From Tricholoma matsutake (lineage: Eukaryota > Basidiomycota > Agaricomycetes > Agaricales > Tricholomataceae), in contig AP026540.1 of assembly GCA_026075535.2 (NCBI GenBank), positions 6,758,001 through 6,822,000 of the forward strand: a stretch of 64,000 nt of DNA, given 5' to 3'. The translations under genes were made by a program, and so were the position numbers. Shown one piece after another: positions 1 to 11,429 of this stretch. Numbering within the stretch: the stretch's first letter is position 1; the number at the start of each line of letters is the position of its first letter. Under the pieces are notes generated by a model, which did no database searches, was not told the origin of the DNA, and saw only the letters and a program-made list of their open reading frames with translations.

Positions 1-172
1 GGGCTGGAGCATCTCCCCATCGTCAGGATATCCGCATGCTCACCCCCAAGGGATGAGACAAACTCCTGCAAGATTTGTTGGCGCTTGTAGATGTTGAGGA
101 AGCGAAGGATCAAGTTGCAGAGGAGATTAAGTTGGAAGTTGTAGAGGAGCAGGATTTTCCTATTCGCAGCGA

Positions 173-601
173 GTGAATTGTATACCCTCACTGCCTGTCC
201 ATAACCGCTTTGAAGTCTTGTCAGTTGAATCCCCGAAGAATGAATCCATTTCTGTGACTGCTCCCCTCTCTCACCCTTCGAAGTTGGCTAAAGATGTACC
301 TGCTCTCCCCATCTCTCCTTCTACTCCACATCCCAAAATTAAATCATGGGAGCATAAACTACCATGCAAGTATATTGTGGCATCCACTCCCTCTGCACAT
401 TCCTTGAACCTAGCCATTGAACTGCAGACGACCGACACTGGACAGATACTCGGTGTCTCTGCGCTCCTGGACTCTGGTGCGACTGGTCTCTTCATCGATT
501 CCCATCTGGTACAACAACATCGCCTAAATACTCGCTCACTCTCACGTCCGATACCTGTATATAATGTGGATGGATCCCCAAATGAAGCTGGTGCCATCTG
601 A
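173..601 (+). pseudogene. G1 gag end and aspartic protease fragment
   Basis: This is the end of the gag-like region followed by the retroviral-type aspartic protease. The active-site motif reads LLDSGATGLFID (roughly residues 97-108), matching the D-S/T-G-A signature. The open frame stops at a TGA after the conserved NEAGAI segment. Element B reads through the same point (NEAGSISEVWE), so this stop is a lesion. The remaining protease tail (ILGYPWLRDHNPEVDW) is readable past the stop, up to another TGA at 757-759 where element B has CGA. Confidence 0.8.
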
Positions 602-874
602 GAGGTTGCAGACCTGGTTCTCCGTTACAAAGATCATAGTGAGCATGCCCTTTTTGCTGTCACTCAATTAGGAAAGCAAAAGGTGATTTTGGGATATCCA
701 TGGCTTCGAGACCATAACCCAGAGGTCGACTGGCGTACTGGGGAGGTTACCATGAGCTGATGTCCATCCCGCTGTTGGACGTGTTTCACAGAAGCCAGGC
801 AAGAACGTCGTGGACAGAAGGCGGCAATATGACATACTCAGAAGTGTCATGCTGGACCCCTGCCTATACCTGAA

Positions 875-2627
875 GTGGAATTGGAAGGGGTTCCTGATCT
901 AATGCCGGACTCGGATGATGATGATGAGGACCCAGAGGAAGTGGAGGAGGGTGATCGGATCTTCTACACTGCAATTCGCTCATCGCATGAGGTGTGTGCC
1001 ACATCGAACATATCCCAATGCCTTGCCGAGGCCTTCCACAAAAACAATGCTGCTAAATCCTCTACTAACTCCTTACTCCCTCATCTCCATGAGTTTGAAG
1101 ATGTGTTCTCCAAGGAGTCATTCGACTCTCTTCCTGCGCGCAAGCCATGGGATCACGTGATTGAACTCACCCCCAGCGCAACCCCTTCATCCTGCAAGGT
1201 CTATCCTCTCTCTCTGGAAGAACAATGGCAGCTTGACCAGTTCATCGACAAGCACCTGGCCTCTGGACATATTCGACCATCGAAGTCACCCATGACCTCT
1301 CCCTTTTTCTTTGTCAAGAAGAAGGATGGCTCACTTTGACCGGTTCAAGACTACAGAAGGCTCAACAACATCACGGTCAAAAATCGCTACCCACTACCCC
1401 TCATCTCCAAACTCGTAAACCAGCTCCATGGAGCCCGATACTTCACCAAGCTCGATGTCCGTTGGGGCTATAATAATGTGAGGATAAAGGAGGGAGATGA
1501 GTGGAAGGCAGCCTTTCGTACCAACCGTGGTCTTTTTGAACCACTTGTCATGTTCTTTGGCCTTACTAATAGCCCTGCCACCTTTCAGACCATGATGAAC
1601 GACATCTTCCATGACCTCATCCTCGAAGGCATTGTCTGCATCTATCTCGACAACATCCTCATCTTCACTCGCATGGTTGAAGAGCACCATCGCATCATGT
1701 GCCTCGTCCTAGAGCGACTTTGACGGTACAACTCTACCTTCATCAGGACAAATGCGAGTTTGAAAAGACCAAGATTGAGTACCTCAGCCTGATTATCTCG
1801 GAGGGTCAAGTGGAGATGGATCCTATCAAGGTAAACGGGGTCACAGCTTGGCCAATGCCCACGAACAAGAAGGAGGTGCAGTCTTTCCTGGGCTTCATCA
1901 ATTTCTATCGGTGTTTTATCAAGGATTTCTCACATCATGCACAACCACTGTTCGACTTGACAGGAAAGGAGGCATGGAGGTGGGATAATGCACAACAGGA
2001 GGCGTTCGAAAGCTTAAGGAGATGGTCACTTCTGCTCCAATCCTTACCTTTGCTGATGATTTGCATCCTTTTCATGTAGAAGCCGACAGTTCTGACTTTG
2101 TGACGGGCGCCATGTTGTCTCAGCAGTCTCCGGAGGACCAGAAGTGGCATCCTGTTGCGTTCTACTCCAAAAGCCTTAGTGCTGTAGAGCAAAACTACGA
2201 GATCCATGACAAGGAGATGTTGGCGATAATGCGTGCGCTTGAGGAGTGGTGACACTTCCTCGAGGGTGCCCAACACAAGGTGGAAATTTGGACGGATCAC
2301 AAGAATCTCGAGTACTTCATGATGGCCAAGAAATTGAACCATCGTCAAGCTTGTTGGTCCCTGTATCTATCTAGATTTGACTTCTCCTTGCACCACCGTC
2401 CGGGTCGCAGCATGGGGAAGACCGATGCCCTATCCCAACGTGCAGACCATGGGGATGGCAGCAGTGACAACCAAAACATTGTGCTGTTGCAGCCAGACCT
2501 GTTCACCATTCGGGCACTGGAAGGCATCGCACCCCAGGGCGAGGGCGGGACATCCTACGTGACATTCGTCGCGCAAACCGTAGCGGTTTACATGAGGATG
2601 TTGTCACCCAAGCTGTTAAAGAACTGA
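875..2627 (+). pseudogene. G1 reverse transcriptase and RNase H, fragmented
   Basis: The reverse transcriptase begins around VIELTPSATPSSCKVYPLS and continues across several frames through [20 protein letters not shown], the [16 protein letters not shown] region and the catalytic box. The catalytic box reads YLDN instead of the normal Y-x-D-D, so the second aspartate is lost. RNase H follows (FHVEADSSDFVTGAML, then VEIWTDHKNLEYFM). Stops fall at 1,337 (TGA where B has CGA), about 1,721 and 2,250, and the frame changes more than once. This copy cannot make a working polymerase. Confidence 0.85.
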
Positions 2628-2651
2628 GGAAGGGATCGACCCTTTCCTTAC

Positions 2652-3977
2652 GTGCGGCAGAGTGGGCTGAAAAGGAGGACTTGTTGTATTTCAGGGATCG
2701 CATCTATGTTCCCAATGACCCAGACCTTCGCCGGCGCATCATATCCCAACACCATGACTCACAGATTGCTGGCCTGGAAGACCTTGGAGCTCACCTCATG
2801 GAACTATTGGTGGCCACAAATGTCACGGCTCATTGGTCAGTATTGTCGCACTTGTGACCTTTGCTTACGCACCAAGGTTCCTCGTTGCAAGCCTATTGGT
2901 GAGCTACACCCTCTTCCTGTTCCAGAGAGTCATTGGGATGTCGTCAGCGTCGACTTTGTGGTGGAATTGCCAGAGTCAAACGGGTTTGATGTGGTGATGT
3001 GCACAGTTGACTCAGTGGGAAAACGTGCTCACTTCATTCCCACTCACACCACTGTCAGTGCCCTAGGTGCCGCTCGACTCTACCTCCACCACGTGTGGAG
3101 ATTACATGGACTTCCTGGTGCCTTCCTCTCAGATCATGGCCCTCAGTTCATGGCAGAGTTCACTCGTGAGCTGTACCGACTCCTGGGGATCAAACTCCTT
3201 GCTTCAACCGCTTATCACCCACAAACTGATGGCCAGATGGAGCGAGTCAACCAGGAACTGGAGCAGTACATCTGCCTCTTTGTCAATGAACGCCAGGATG
3301 ATTGGGACAATCTCCTTCCTTTGGCCGAGTTTGGATACAACAACCATGTCCATGCTTCCACTCAACAGACCCCTTTCCTCTTAGACACTGGACGACATCC
3401 ATGCATGGGATTTGAACCTCGCCAAACTCCCTCACACATCGAGATGGTGAATGAGTTCACAGAACACATGAGGGATAGCTTGGAGGAGGCAAGGGCAGCC
3501 TTAGCAAAGGTGAAGGACAACATGGCGCAATTTTACAACCAACGCCACTCCCCAACCCCTCAGTACAAGGTTGGTGATCGAGTTTATCTTGACTCCAGTG
3601 ACGTCTCCACTACACATCCATCCAAGAAACTCGCTCATCGCTTCTTGGGACCTTTCCCCATTGTCAAGTGCATTGGAATGCATGCCTATTGTCTACACCT
3701 CCCAGCCTCCATGTCCAGACTCCATCCCATCTTCCATGTCATCAAATTGCTTCCAGCTCCCCCAGATCCATTCCTGGGACGCCATTCACACCCACCACCA
3801 CCACCTACAGTGATCGAGGGAGAACCCCAATACGAAGTCAAGTCAATCTTGGACAGCCATTTGCGTCGAGGAAAACTCCAGTATTTGGTACATTGGAAGG
3901 GTTATGGGTATGAGGAGAACTCATGGGTCGAAGAGTCTGACGTAAATGCCCCTCGGTTAATCAAGGAATTCCACTGA
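2652..3977 (+). CDS. G1 integrase with C-terminal chromodomain (best-preserved ORF of the element)
   Basis: This long open frame carries the zinc-binding end (YCRTCDLCLRTK), the DDE core (VVSVDFVVELPES, then LSDHGPQFMAEF, then the DGQMERVNQELEQYI segment with the catalytic Glu), a GPFPIVK linker and a C-terminal chromodomain (YLVHWKGYGYEENSWVEESD). Chromodomains target fungal chromovirus integrases to chromatin. The start is not real: the frame is the tail of the pol polyprotein, and the upstream zinc-binding histidines are partly lost to a frameshift. It is intact as an ORF but sits in a dead element. Confidence 0.85.
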   Translation: MRQSGLKRRTCCISGIASMFPMTQTFAGASYPNTMTHRLLAWKTLELTSWNYWWPQMSRLIGQYCRTCDLCLRTKVPRCKPIGELHPLPVPESHWDVVSVDFVVELPESNGFDVVMCTVDSVGKRAHFIPTHTTVSALGAARLYLHHVWRLHGLPGAFLSDHGPQFMAEFTRELYRLLGIKLLASTAYHPQTDGQMERVNQELEQYICLFVNERQDDWDNLLPLAEFGYNNHVHASTQQTPFLLDTGRHPCMGFEPRQTPSHIEMVNEFTEHMRDSLEEARAALAKVKDNMAQFYNQRHSPTPQYKVGDRVYLDSSDVSTTHPSKKLAHRFLGPFPIVKCIGMHAYCLHLPASMSRLHPIFHVIKLLPAPPDPFLGRHSHPPPPPTVIEGEPQYEVKSILDSHLRRGKLQYLVHWKGYGYEENSWVEESDVNAPRLIKEFH

Positions 3978-4072
3978 CAGCACACTGCTGCACTGCGTCA
4001 CATTCAAGTCATGGACTTTGGTTGTATGCGATTTCAAATGCATTGGGGTGATGCATCTTAGAGAGGGGGTGA

Positions 4073-4506
4073 TGTAAGGGGACTAGGTGGGTGCCCTGTG
4101 TGTTTTTCCTATTTTTTATGTTCGTCCTATATTTTTCCCCACCTCATTTCCTTCTATTCTTCATTTTCTATGATTTTTCTGGATTTTTTTTTTTTATTAC
4201 TAATTTTCCCTTGCTATCATGTTTGTACATGTTGACACTTTTATATTTAGAGGCAGAGTACCCCTTCTGACACATACCCCTTGGTATGATGTCATTCGGT
4301 GGCCTTGATCTGCCTATCTCCGCCTTTTTCTATTTTTAGGTTATATTTGATTTTTGTCATCTTCACATATACTGGGCATCAGCAAGGGGATCCTTAGAGT
4401 TTTCTCTTCGGATTTCCCTTTGCTAGGTGTGTCCCCAATGCCTGTATTATGTAGTATAATTTTAACTTCAGATTTCCCTTTGCTAGAGGCTTAGGTTGCC
4501 CTTATA
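4073..4506 (+). repeat. 3' LTR of G1
   Basis: It starts TGTAAGGGG and ends CCCTTATA, close to the inverted terminal pair TGTAAGGG/CCCTTACA seen in the related element B. It begins 95 bp after the chromodomain stop. It contains two copies of a GGATTTCCCTTTGCTAG-like motif near its 3' end (about 4,410 and 4,470). It is followed directly by integrase sequence of the older element A. The 5' LTR lies outside the window. Confidence 0.75.
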
Positions 4507-5182
4507 CCTTGCGAGATGACTTCTACTGGCCAAACATGAGAAAGAACTTACTGAGTGCGTACATTCCAGGTTGCAGCCCTTGCCAATGGAACAAGTCAAG
4601 CACAGCGAAGACACTGGGACTGCTACACCTGCTACCAATTCCGGATAAAAGATTTGAGTCAGTGGCAATCAATTTCATAGGTCCCCTACCCATGGACAAA
4701 GGGTTCAACACCATCATGACAATGATGGACCGACTAGGGGCAAACGTTCGAATTGCTCCCTGCAAAACAGAGATGACGGCTGAGGAATTCACGACACTGT
4801 TTTTTGACAGATGGTATTGCAAAAATGGCTGCCCCCAAGAGATTATCAGCAACTGAGATAAGATCTTCATGTCAACATTTTGGAAGGTGGTCATGAAACT
4901 TGCTGGCATGAAACACAAACTGTCAACATCATATCACCCAGAGACAGATGGGTCATCAGAAAGAACAAATAAGACAGTTGTGCAGTGCTTACAGTACCAC
5001 ATGGAGTGAAATCAAACAGGATGAGCGAGAGCTCTACCAAAAGTTCATTTTGACATTATGAATACCGTGAACGCCTCAATGCAGGTGTCCCCATTTGTAC
5101 TAAAAACTGGAAGGTCACCTAGAGTGTTGCCACCGATTGGGGAAGAGGGACAGGAAATGGAAACAGGGGAGGAGGTGGAGAG
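4507..5182 (+). pseudogene. Element A (family 2) integrase fragment, left part, interrupted on both sides
   Basis: The translation matches the integrase of element C: RDDFYWPNMRKN, C-x2-C zinc ligands (GCSPCQWNK), AINFIGPLPMDKGF and the YCKNGCPQEIISN stretch near the second catalytic aspartate, followed by a TGA, then YHPETDGSSERTN with the catalytic Glu. There are further TGA codons near 5,008 and 5,022. It begins at the G1 3' LTR and ends at the 5' LTR of element B. Its reading frame resumes at 11,430, so B split it. Confidence 0.85.
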
Positions 5183-5667
5183 TGTGAGGGGAACCCTCAA
5201 TGAGCACTACAAATATCTATGAAGTTCATGAACATTCTTTGAACAAACTTCAAACCCTTCAAACAGTCTTCGAACTCTTTGAACTCCTCAAACAACTTCG
5301 AACTATCTCAAACAACTTTGAACTGTTCCACCCCTCACCTACGACCACACCCATACTTCATCGATGCTGCAGAAGTCGTGGGGTGACTTTCGAGTGTATT
5401 AGGATGAAGTGGAATGACATTCTGATGCGCCCCTGGCGGTGCTTGCTTCCTTAGTCCTGCTTCCACATGGAGACTGAATTATTTTACTTTGTCACATGGT
5501 TCCGGGTATATAGTTAGCACCCTCTACAGGGAAACACCTTAGACTTTTTTCTTTGGTTTTCCCTTGCAAGGTGTGTAGATATTTCTTTGTTCCCTTAGTT
5601 TATCTAACTCTTTGGTTTTCCCTTGCAAGTATTGAGCTCAGGCTCTGACTGTAAGGTTGCCCTTACA
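5183..5667 (+). repeat. 5' LTR of element B
   Basis: It starts TGTGAGGGG (TGTAAGGGG in the 3' copy) and ends CCCTTACA, an inverted terminal pair. It contains A/C-rich repeats of the CTTCAAAC / CTTTGAAC type in the first 150 bp, a TATATAG sequence at about 5,508-5,514 and two TTTGGTTTTCCCTTGCAAG copies near the 3' end. It aligns to 10,919-11,429, with an extra block in the 3' copy. Confidence 0.85.
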
Positions 5668-5827
5668 GAAGAAAAGTCTCCTTCTTGGTGGACTGAGAGT
5701 AGCAAGGTTCCCCAGTCAGTCAGTTGGACCACGAAAATTCCATACATTTTTGAAGTCTTCCTCGCGGCTTGTAGGATCCTTCTATCCTCCATCCACTTCT
5801 TTCTCCTTATCCTACTATAACATTCCA

Positions 5828-6970
5828 ATGGCTACTGAGCAAACCGATGAGTGGCAGAGAAAGCTCAAAGGTGATATCACGGCTATCAACCAATCCCTGC
5901 ACCAACTGTTCCTCGTGAATGCGAATCAAGATGAGGTTAATGTCCTTCCTAGTGCTTCAAACCCTGCTAGTGCACCCGCCAGCATTTTGAACCTTGTGTC
6001 TGAACAATCCCCTCTCTCTCCTATACCCAAATTGCCTCACGAACTACCTTCGACTACAAAGGGAACATGTTCAATCAAACCCGCATCCCCAAGTGACTTT
6101 TCAGGTGATCATACGAAAGGACCTTCATTCCTAAATTCATGCGAACTGTACCTCCAGCTTGCACCCCATCAGTTCGAGGATGAACATTTGAAAATCATGT
6201 GGGCCATGTCCTTCATGAAAAGCGGACGAGCAGCGCATTTTGTCAACAGAATTATGGGCAGCTATCAAGCCATAGGGAGTCTACCTGATGCATCATGGAT
6301 GGAGTTCATCGTCGAGTTCATCGCTGACTTTTGACCAAAGAACAAGGTTCAGACATCGAGGACTGAGCTAGAGACCTCAAAGTACTTCCAGGGGTCTTGA
6401 ACCATCGACAAGTATGTCAACAATTTTCGCGAAATCATTGATCATGCACGATACTTTGAAGGAGCCCACATTGTCCTCAAATTTTGACAAGGGCGCAATC
6501 CCAAGGTTCAGGACCATGTTGCCTGCCTCACTTCTGGACATCCCTTGGATGAGAATCCAAGACAATGGTACAATGCTGCAATCTTGTGCGATGAAAATCA
6601 GATTGCAAACAAAGCATTTCGAGCCTCTTCGTGGCACGTCTCGCACCACAAAATGTCTTTGGTGAACAATAGCATGTTTCATCAACTTCTGATGAGGCTT
6701 CCAAACCCCCCTCCACCCCTGTCGAGGTACGCACCGCAAATTGCAATGACTTCAAACCTGTCAAGGTACATTCCTCCTGTACCCAGTGTTTCCACACCCA
6801 CACAGCCAAAGGATGCGAGCTCTCTCATGTGCTTTCGATGTGGACAGCCTGGGCATGCATGACCCGAGTGCCTGAAATGATTTGATGTCCAGTACATGGA
6901 CTTCGGAGAAAGACAGGGATTCGCACAGGAGGAGTTCATGGCCCTCAACATAAGGAAAATGGCGGAATGA
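5828..6970 (+). pseudogene. Element B gag with CCHC zinc knuckle, broken
   Basis: The ATG at 5,828 opens a capsid-like protein (MATEQTDEWQRKLKGD). The capsid core (FLNSCELYLQLAPHQFEDE, then MSFMKSGRAAHFVN) is readable to a TGA at about 6,332. The reading resumes in other frames to a zinc knuckle CFRCGQPGHA-stop-PEC at 6,834-6,871, a C-x2-C-x4-H-x4-C pattern with a TGA inside it. Several stops and frame changes disable the gene. Confidence 0.8.
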
Positions 6971-7029
6971 GAAGACAAAGCCCCAAACAAAGTGGTAGAG
7001 GATTTTGGCCCAGACAACGAGTGAACAGT

Positions 7030-8103
7030 ATGCCACCGTTGTCTAGTAGTAATCATTTCGCAGTGTTGTCAGTAGAGGAAGTGCACAAATTAGATTCTAT
7101 TTCTATTTCTTTGATGACTCCTACTTCGAACAATCTTGCAGCCATACTACCTTCCCCAACCCTTCGAAATCGTTTTCGAAATTGTCTGAACTGGGAGAAA
7201 CAGCTCCCCGAACGGTATATCGTAGCTTCGAACCTGAGTATGAACTCTTTCGAGCTTCCGATATCGATGCAAACCCTCAATACCGGCAAAATCCCCTCAA
7301 CAAATGCTCTTCTGGACAGTGGTGCGACCAACCTCTTCATCAGCTCCGACTTCATGAAATTACATCATTTGACTACAAAGCAACTCAGTCGACCCATACC
7401 AGTGTATAATGTGGATGGTTTGCTGAATGAAGCAGGCAGCATTTCGGAGGTCTGGGAGACAGTTCTACAATATCGCAACCACTCTGAACGTGTGACAATC
7501 GCTATCACAGGCCTTGGGAAGCAGGATGTCATCTTAGGCCTTACCTGGCTTCAAAAACACAACTCCAAAGTCAATTGGACATCAGGTGAGGTTAAGATGA
7601 GTCGATGCCCTGACCACTGTTGTACTTGCCAGAATGAGACCAACGAAGAATGCAAGCTTGCCTTCAAGGAGGTGGAGAGTCTTCGAGCCTGTCGAGCAGG
7701 CCCGATGCCCTTGACAGACGTTGAGATGGAGGACATCCCAGATTATCCAGATCTCATCAATGATAATGATGACAATGATATTGATGAGGTCCATGATGAT
7801 GTCAATAATGATGACGATGACGAGTCCAATGAAAACAAACCCTATACTGGTGAGGATGAGCTTGAAGATGGTGATCACATCTTCATGGCCACCATCCCCT
7901 GTGAGGCCAAGTTTATTCGAGCCACATCAAACATTTCACAGAGGTTGGCTGAGGCCTTTCATAAGAACACCCAACCTACATCGTTCCACAAATCTGTCCC
8001 TACACACCTTCATGATTTCGAAGACCTTTTTGCAAAATTGTCATTTGATCATCTCCTGATCATAAGGTGTGGGATCATGCCATCGAATTGGTCCCAGGTG
8101 TGA
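7030..8103 (+). pseudogene. Element B protease and start of pol
   Basis: This open segment begins after gag and contains the aspartic protease motif LLDSGATNLFIS, the flap-like IPVYNVDGLLNEAGSI and ILGLTWLQKHNSKVNW. An acidic low-complexity linker follows (roughly 7,720-7,870, rich in GAT codons). It ends after the FEDLF/FDHL pre-RT segment, where a frameshift near 8,060 moves the frame to the reverse transcriptase. The corresponding G1 segment is more damaged. There is no proper start codon of its own; it is part of the polyprotein. Confidence 0.8.
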
Positions 8104-9300
8104 AATCTTTGAGCTGTAAGGTCTACCCTTTGGCCCCTAGTGAACAGTCCGAAATGGATGAGTTCATTCAGGAGAACCTCAGCAGCGGTCAAATTTGTCC
8201 TTCAAAATCTCTGATAGCATCCCCTGTCTTCTTCATCAAGAAGAAAGATGACAGCCTTCGACTCGTGCAGGATTATCGGGCCCTGAATGCTATCACGATA
8301 AAAAACTGATACCCCTTGCCCCTAATTTCAGAGCTTGTAAATCAACTTCGAAGTGCAAAGTATTTCACGAAGCTTGATGTTTGATGGGGGTACAATAATG
8401 TTCAGATGAAGGAAGGTGATGAGTGGAAAGCAGTGTTTCATACAAATCACGGCCTTTTTGAACCCCTGGTAATGTTTTTCAGACTCATGAACTCCCCCTC
8501 CACCTTCCAGACAATGATGAATGATATCTTCCAGGATCTCATCATGGAGGGTGTGGTTTGCATCTACCTCAATGATATCCTCATTTTTGCAAAATCCATG
8601 GAAGAACAGTGTCATGTCACTTGACTCATACTCGAACTACTTCAAAAACACAAACTCTTCCTTCGACATGAAAAATGAATTCAAAAAAACCTCTATCAAA
8701 TATTTTGGGTTGATCATCTCCGAAGGGGAGATTCATATGGATCCAGTCAAGGTAGCCAGTGTAACAGAGTGGCCCACACCGACGAATCGAAAGTAGGTTC
8801 AATCCTTCCTCAGTTTTGTGAATTTTTATCACAGGTTCATTGAAGGCTTTTCCCATCATGTGAAGCCGATGTTCGAACTCACGAAAAAGGATCAAAGGTG
8901 GGGTTGGGCTGAAGCAGAACAATTGGTGTTTGATGAAATCAAAAACCGCATCACATCCTCACCCATCCTTCATTTTGCAGATGATTTGAAGGCTTTTTGT
9001 ATCGAGGCAGATTGTTCAGACTATGCTACAGGCTCAGTCCTCTCTCAGCAATCATTGGAGGAATGGAGACATTTTCTCAAAGGTGTGAAACATAAGGTCA
9101 AAATCTGGATGGACCACAAAAACCTTGAGTACTTCATGACCATGAAGAAACTAAATTGCAGATAGGCTCGTTGGTCACTTTACCTGTCTAGATTCAATTC
9201 TGTCATGCACCATCGTCCTGGAAAGAGCATGAGTAAGCCAGATGCTCTTTCATGCTGCACAGATCACAGCAATGGTGCCGATGATAACCACAATACCATG
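8067..9300 (+). pseudogene. Element B reverse transcriptase and RNase H, broken
   Basis: RT motifs are visible in order: DHAIELVPGVKSLSCKVYPL, VQDYRALNAITIKN followed by TGA where G1 has CGC, KLDV then TGA where G1 has [22 protein letters not shown], and the catalytic box YLND (one aspartate lost). RNase H remnants are FCIEADCSDYATGSVLS and KIWMDHKNLEYFM. The stretch between the RNase H parts is deleted relative to G1: the VAFYSKSLSAVEQNYE segment is absent. Stops lie at about 8,308, 8,382, 8,622, 8,794 and 9,163. Confidence 0.83.
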
Positions 9301-9439
9301 CTACTTTGACCCGAATTCTTTGCCATCTGGGCACTTGAGGGAATCACCATTGAGGGAGCTGAGAGGGATTTACTTTGCAAAATTCGAAGAGGAGTTCAGG
9401 ATGGAAGGAGCAAAGATGCAGTGATGTTAGCGATGAAAG

Positions 9440-10856
9440 ATTTGGAGAGGTTGAAGGGCAAAACACTGCAAAGTTCAGAGTGGGCAAAGGAGGATGGACT
9501 ATGGAGGTTTCATGATCGAATTTATGTTCCGATGATACCTGACCTATGATGCAGAATCGCTGAACAACACCATGACTCGAAGATTGGGGGACATGCTGGA
9601 TGTTGGAAGACCCTCAAACTCATTTCAAGGAACTACTGGTGGCTGAACATGTCTTGTTACATTGGACAGTACTGCAAGGCATGTGATATGTGTCTTCGAA
9701 TGAAGGCACAAAAACACAAACTGTTTGGTGAACTATATCCTCCCCCGGTGCCCGAAGCTCGATGTGACATCGTAAGTGTCGATTTCATTGTCAAACTTCC
9801 TGATTCACATGGATTCGATGCTGCAATGGTTGTGGTGGACTCGGTGAGTAAACAAAGCCATTTCATACCACTCACACCACTGTCACTGCACTGGGCTCAG
9901 CTCAACTCTACCTCCAAAATGTCTGGAAGCTGCATGGCCTCCCCCAATCGATGCTGTCAGATTGAGGACCCCAATTTGTTGCCAAATTCATGCATGAATT
10001 GTATCGTCTACTAGGAATCACCATCTCAGCCTCAACCGCATATCACCCACAGTCGGATAGTCAAACTGAACATGTTAACCAAGAGCTTGAACAGTACATT
10101 CAAATTTTTGTAGGCAAACGACAGAACAATTGGGACATGCTCCTACCCCTGGGTGAATTCGCATACAACAACCACATCCACTCGTCTACACAGCACTCCC
10201 CATTCTTTATCGATACTGGTAGACACCCCCAGATAAGTTTCAAACCTGATCAATGTCTGTTGAAGCTCGAAGCTGTCAACAAATTTGCAGATCAAATGAA
10301 ATCCACACTAAACGAAGCATGGGCAGCCCTTTCAAAATTGAAGGATGACATGGTGAGGTACTATAATCAATGGCAAATCCCAGCACCAAAGTTTGAGGTG
10401 GGTGATAAAGTCTTTCTCGATGCTTTGGACATTAGCATGACCAGGCCCTCGAAAAAGTTCCCACATCGATATCTTGGCCCCTACCCAATCGTTCGCCCTG
10501 TAGGTTCACATGCATACCATCTGAACATACCGCCATCCCCAGTCATCCATGTTGTCAAACTCATGCCAGCCCTGCTGGATCCAATCATAGGTCGATGACT
10601 GCATCCACCACCACCACCAGATATCATAGGAGGAGAGCAGAGGTACGAGATTGAAGAGGTGATAGATAGTCAGATGAGGGGCAGTACACTGCAATACCTG
10701 GTTAGGTGGAAGGGCTACGGTCATGAAGAAAATTCATGGATTTTGGAAGGTGACTTGGATGCTCCTGAGCTAATAAAGGACTTTCACAGAGCCCACCCAA
10801 CTGCCCCTCAACGTATTAATGCCCTGCTTTTTGGTTCCATGGGATTTCGACCATGA
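9440..10856 (+). pseudogene. Element B integrase and chromodomain, broken
   Basis: Integrase can be followed through WAKEDGLWRFHDRIYVP, a TGA at 9,547, the zinc-binding C-x2-C (YCKACDMCLRMKA), VVSVDFIVKLPDSHGFD, a frameshift around 9,880-9,990, and STAYHPQSDSQTEHVNQE with the catalytic Glu. A TGA at about 10,597 precedes the C-terminal chromodomain (LQYLVRWKGYGHEENSWI, 10,690-10,745), which lies in another frame. Most domains are recognisable, none intact. Confidence 0.83.
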
Positions 10857-10918
10857 CGCCAGGTCTGGTCACCACAGAGTTTTTTACATCAGGACACTGC
10901 GGCTTAAGGGTGGGGTGA

Positions 10919-11429
10919 TGTAAGGGGAACCCTCGATGAGCACTCACGAACCCCTACAAACATCTACAAAGTTCACGAACATTCTTCAAACAAACTTTGA
11001 ACCCTTCAAACAGTCTTCGAACTCTTCAAACTCCTCAAACATTCTTTGAACAACTTTGAACAAGTTCAAATGCACTTTGAACTATCTCAAACAACTTCAA
11101 ACTGCTCCACCCCTCACCTATAACCACACCTGTACTTCATCGATGCTGCAGAAGTTGTGGGCAACTTTCAAATGCATTAGGATGAAGCGGAATGACATTC
11201 TGATGTGCCCCTGGCGGTGCTTGCTTCCTTAGTCCCACTTCCACATGGAGACTGAATTATTTTACTTCGTCACATGGTTCTGGGTATATAGTTAGCACCC
11301 TCTGCAGGGAAACACCTTGGACTTTTCTCTTTGGTTTTCTCTTGCAAGGTGTGTAGATATTTCTTTGTTCCCTTAGTTTATCTAACTCTTTGGTTTTCCC
11401 TTGCAAGTATCGAGCTCAGGCTCTGATTT
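10919..11429 (+). repeat. 3' LTR of element B
   Basis: It starts TGTAAGGGG and matches the 5' LTR to CTCAGGCTCTGA, then ends early. The 17-18 terminal bases, including CCCTTACA, are missing. An additional CTTTGAAC-type stretch near 11,040-11,100 makes it longer than the 5' LTR. It is followed by GAGAG and the resumed reading frame of element A. Confidence 0.8.

Larger units (their letters stand above)
1..4506 (+). mobile_element. Ty3/gypsy chromodomain retrotransposon G1 (family 1), 5' end outside window, decayed
   Basis: The order is protease, reverse transcriptase, RNase H, integrase, chromodomain, then a 3' LTR, which is the order of Ty3/gypsy chromoviruses. The window opens inside the gag-to-protease region, so the 5' LTR and most of gag are missing. 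The coding part is broken by stops (for example 599-601, 757-759, 1337-1339, 2250-2252) and by frameshifts near 1,730 and 2,020. The 3' end abuts the old element A at 4,507, which resumes in mid-integrase, so G1 was inserted into A. Autonomous movement is very unlikely. The family assignment comes from motifs and gene order; the insertion into A is inferred from the broken reading of A. Confidence 0.88.
5183..11429 (+). mobile_element. Ty3/gypsy chromodomain retrotransposon B (family 1), complete with two LTRs, inserted in element A
   Basis: LTRs flank a gag-protease-RT-RNase H-integrase-chromodomain body closely similar to G1. GAGAG occurs immediately left of the 5' LTR (5,178-5,182) and right of the 3' LTR (11,430-11,434). 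Removing B plus one GAGAG restores an in-frame junction in element A (Val-Glu-Arg-Glu-Met), which strongly supports a 5-bp target duplication. Every coding segment carries stops, and the RT box reads YLND, so the copy is inactive. The 3' LTR lacks the last 17-18 bases present in the 5' LTR. Confidence 0.88.

Noticed and set aside
7582..7878. Ile/Val-rich minus-strand frame that could look like membrane segments
   Set aside because: It is the complement of the acidic GAT-rich linker in element B's pol.
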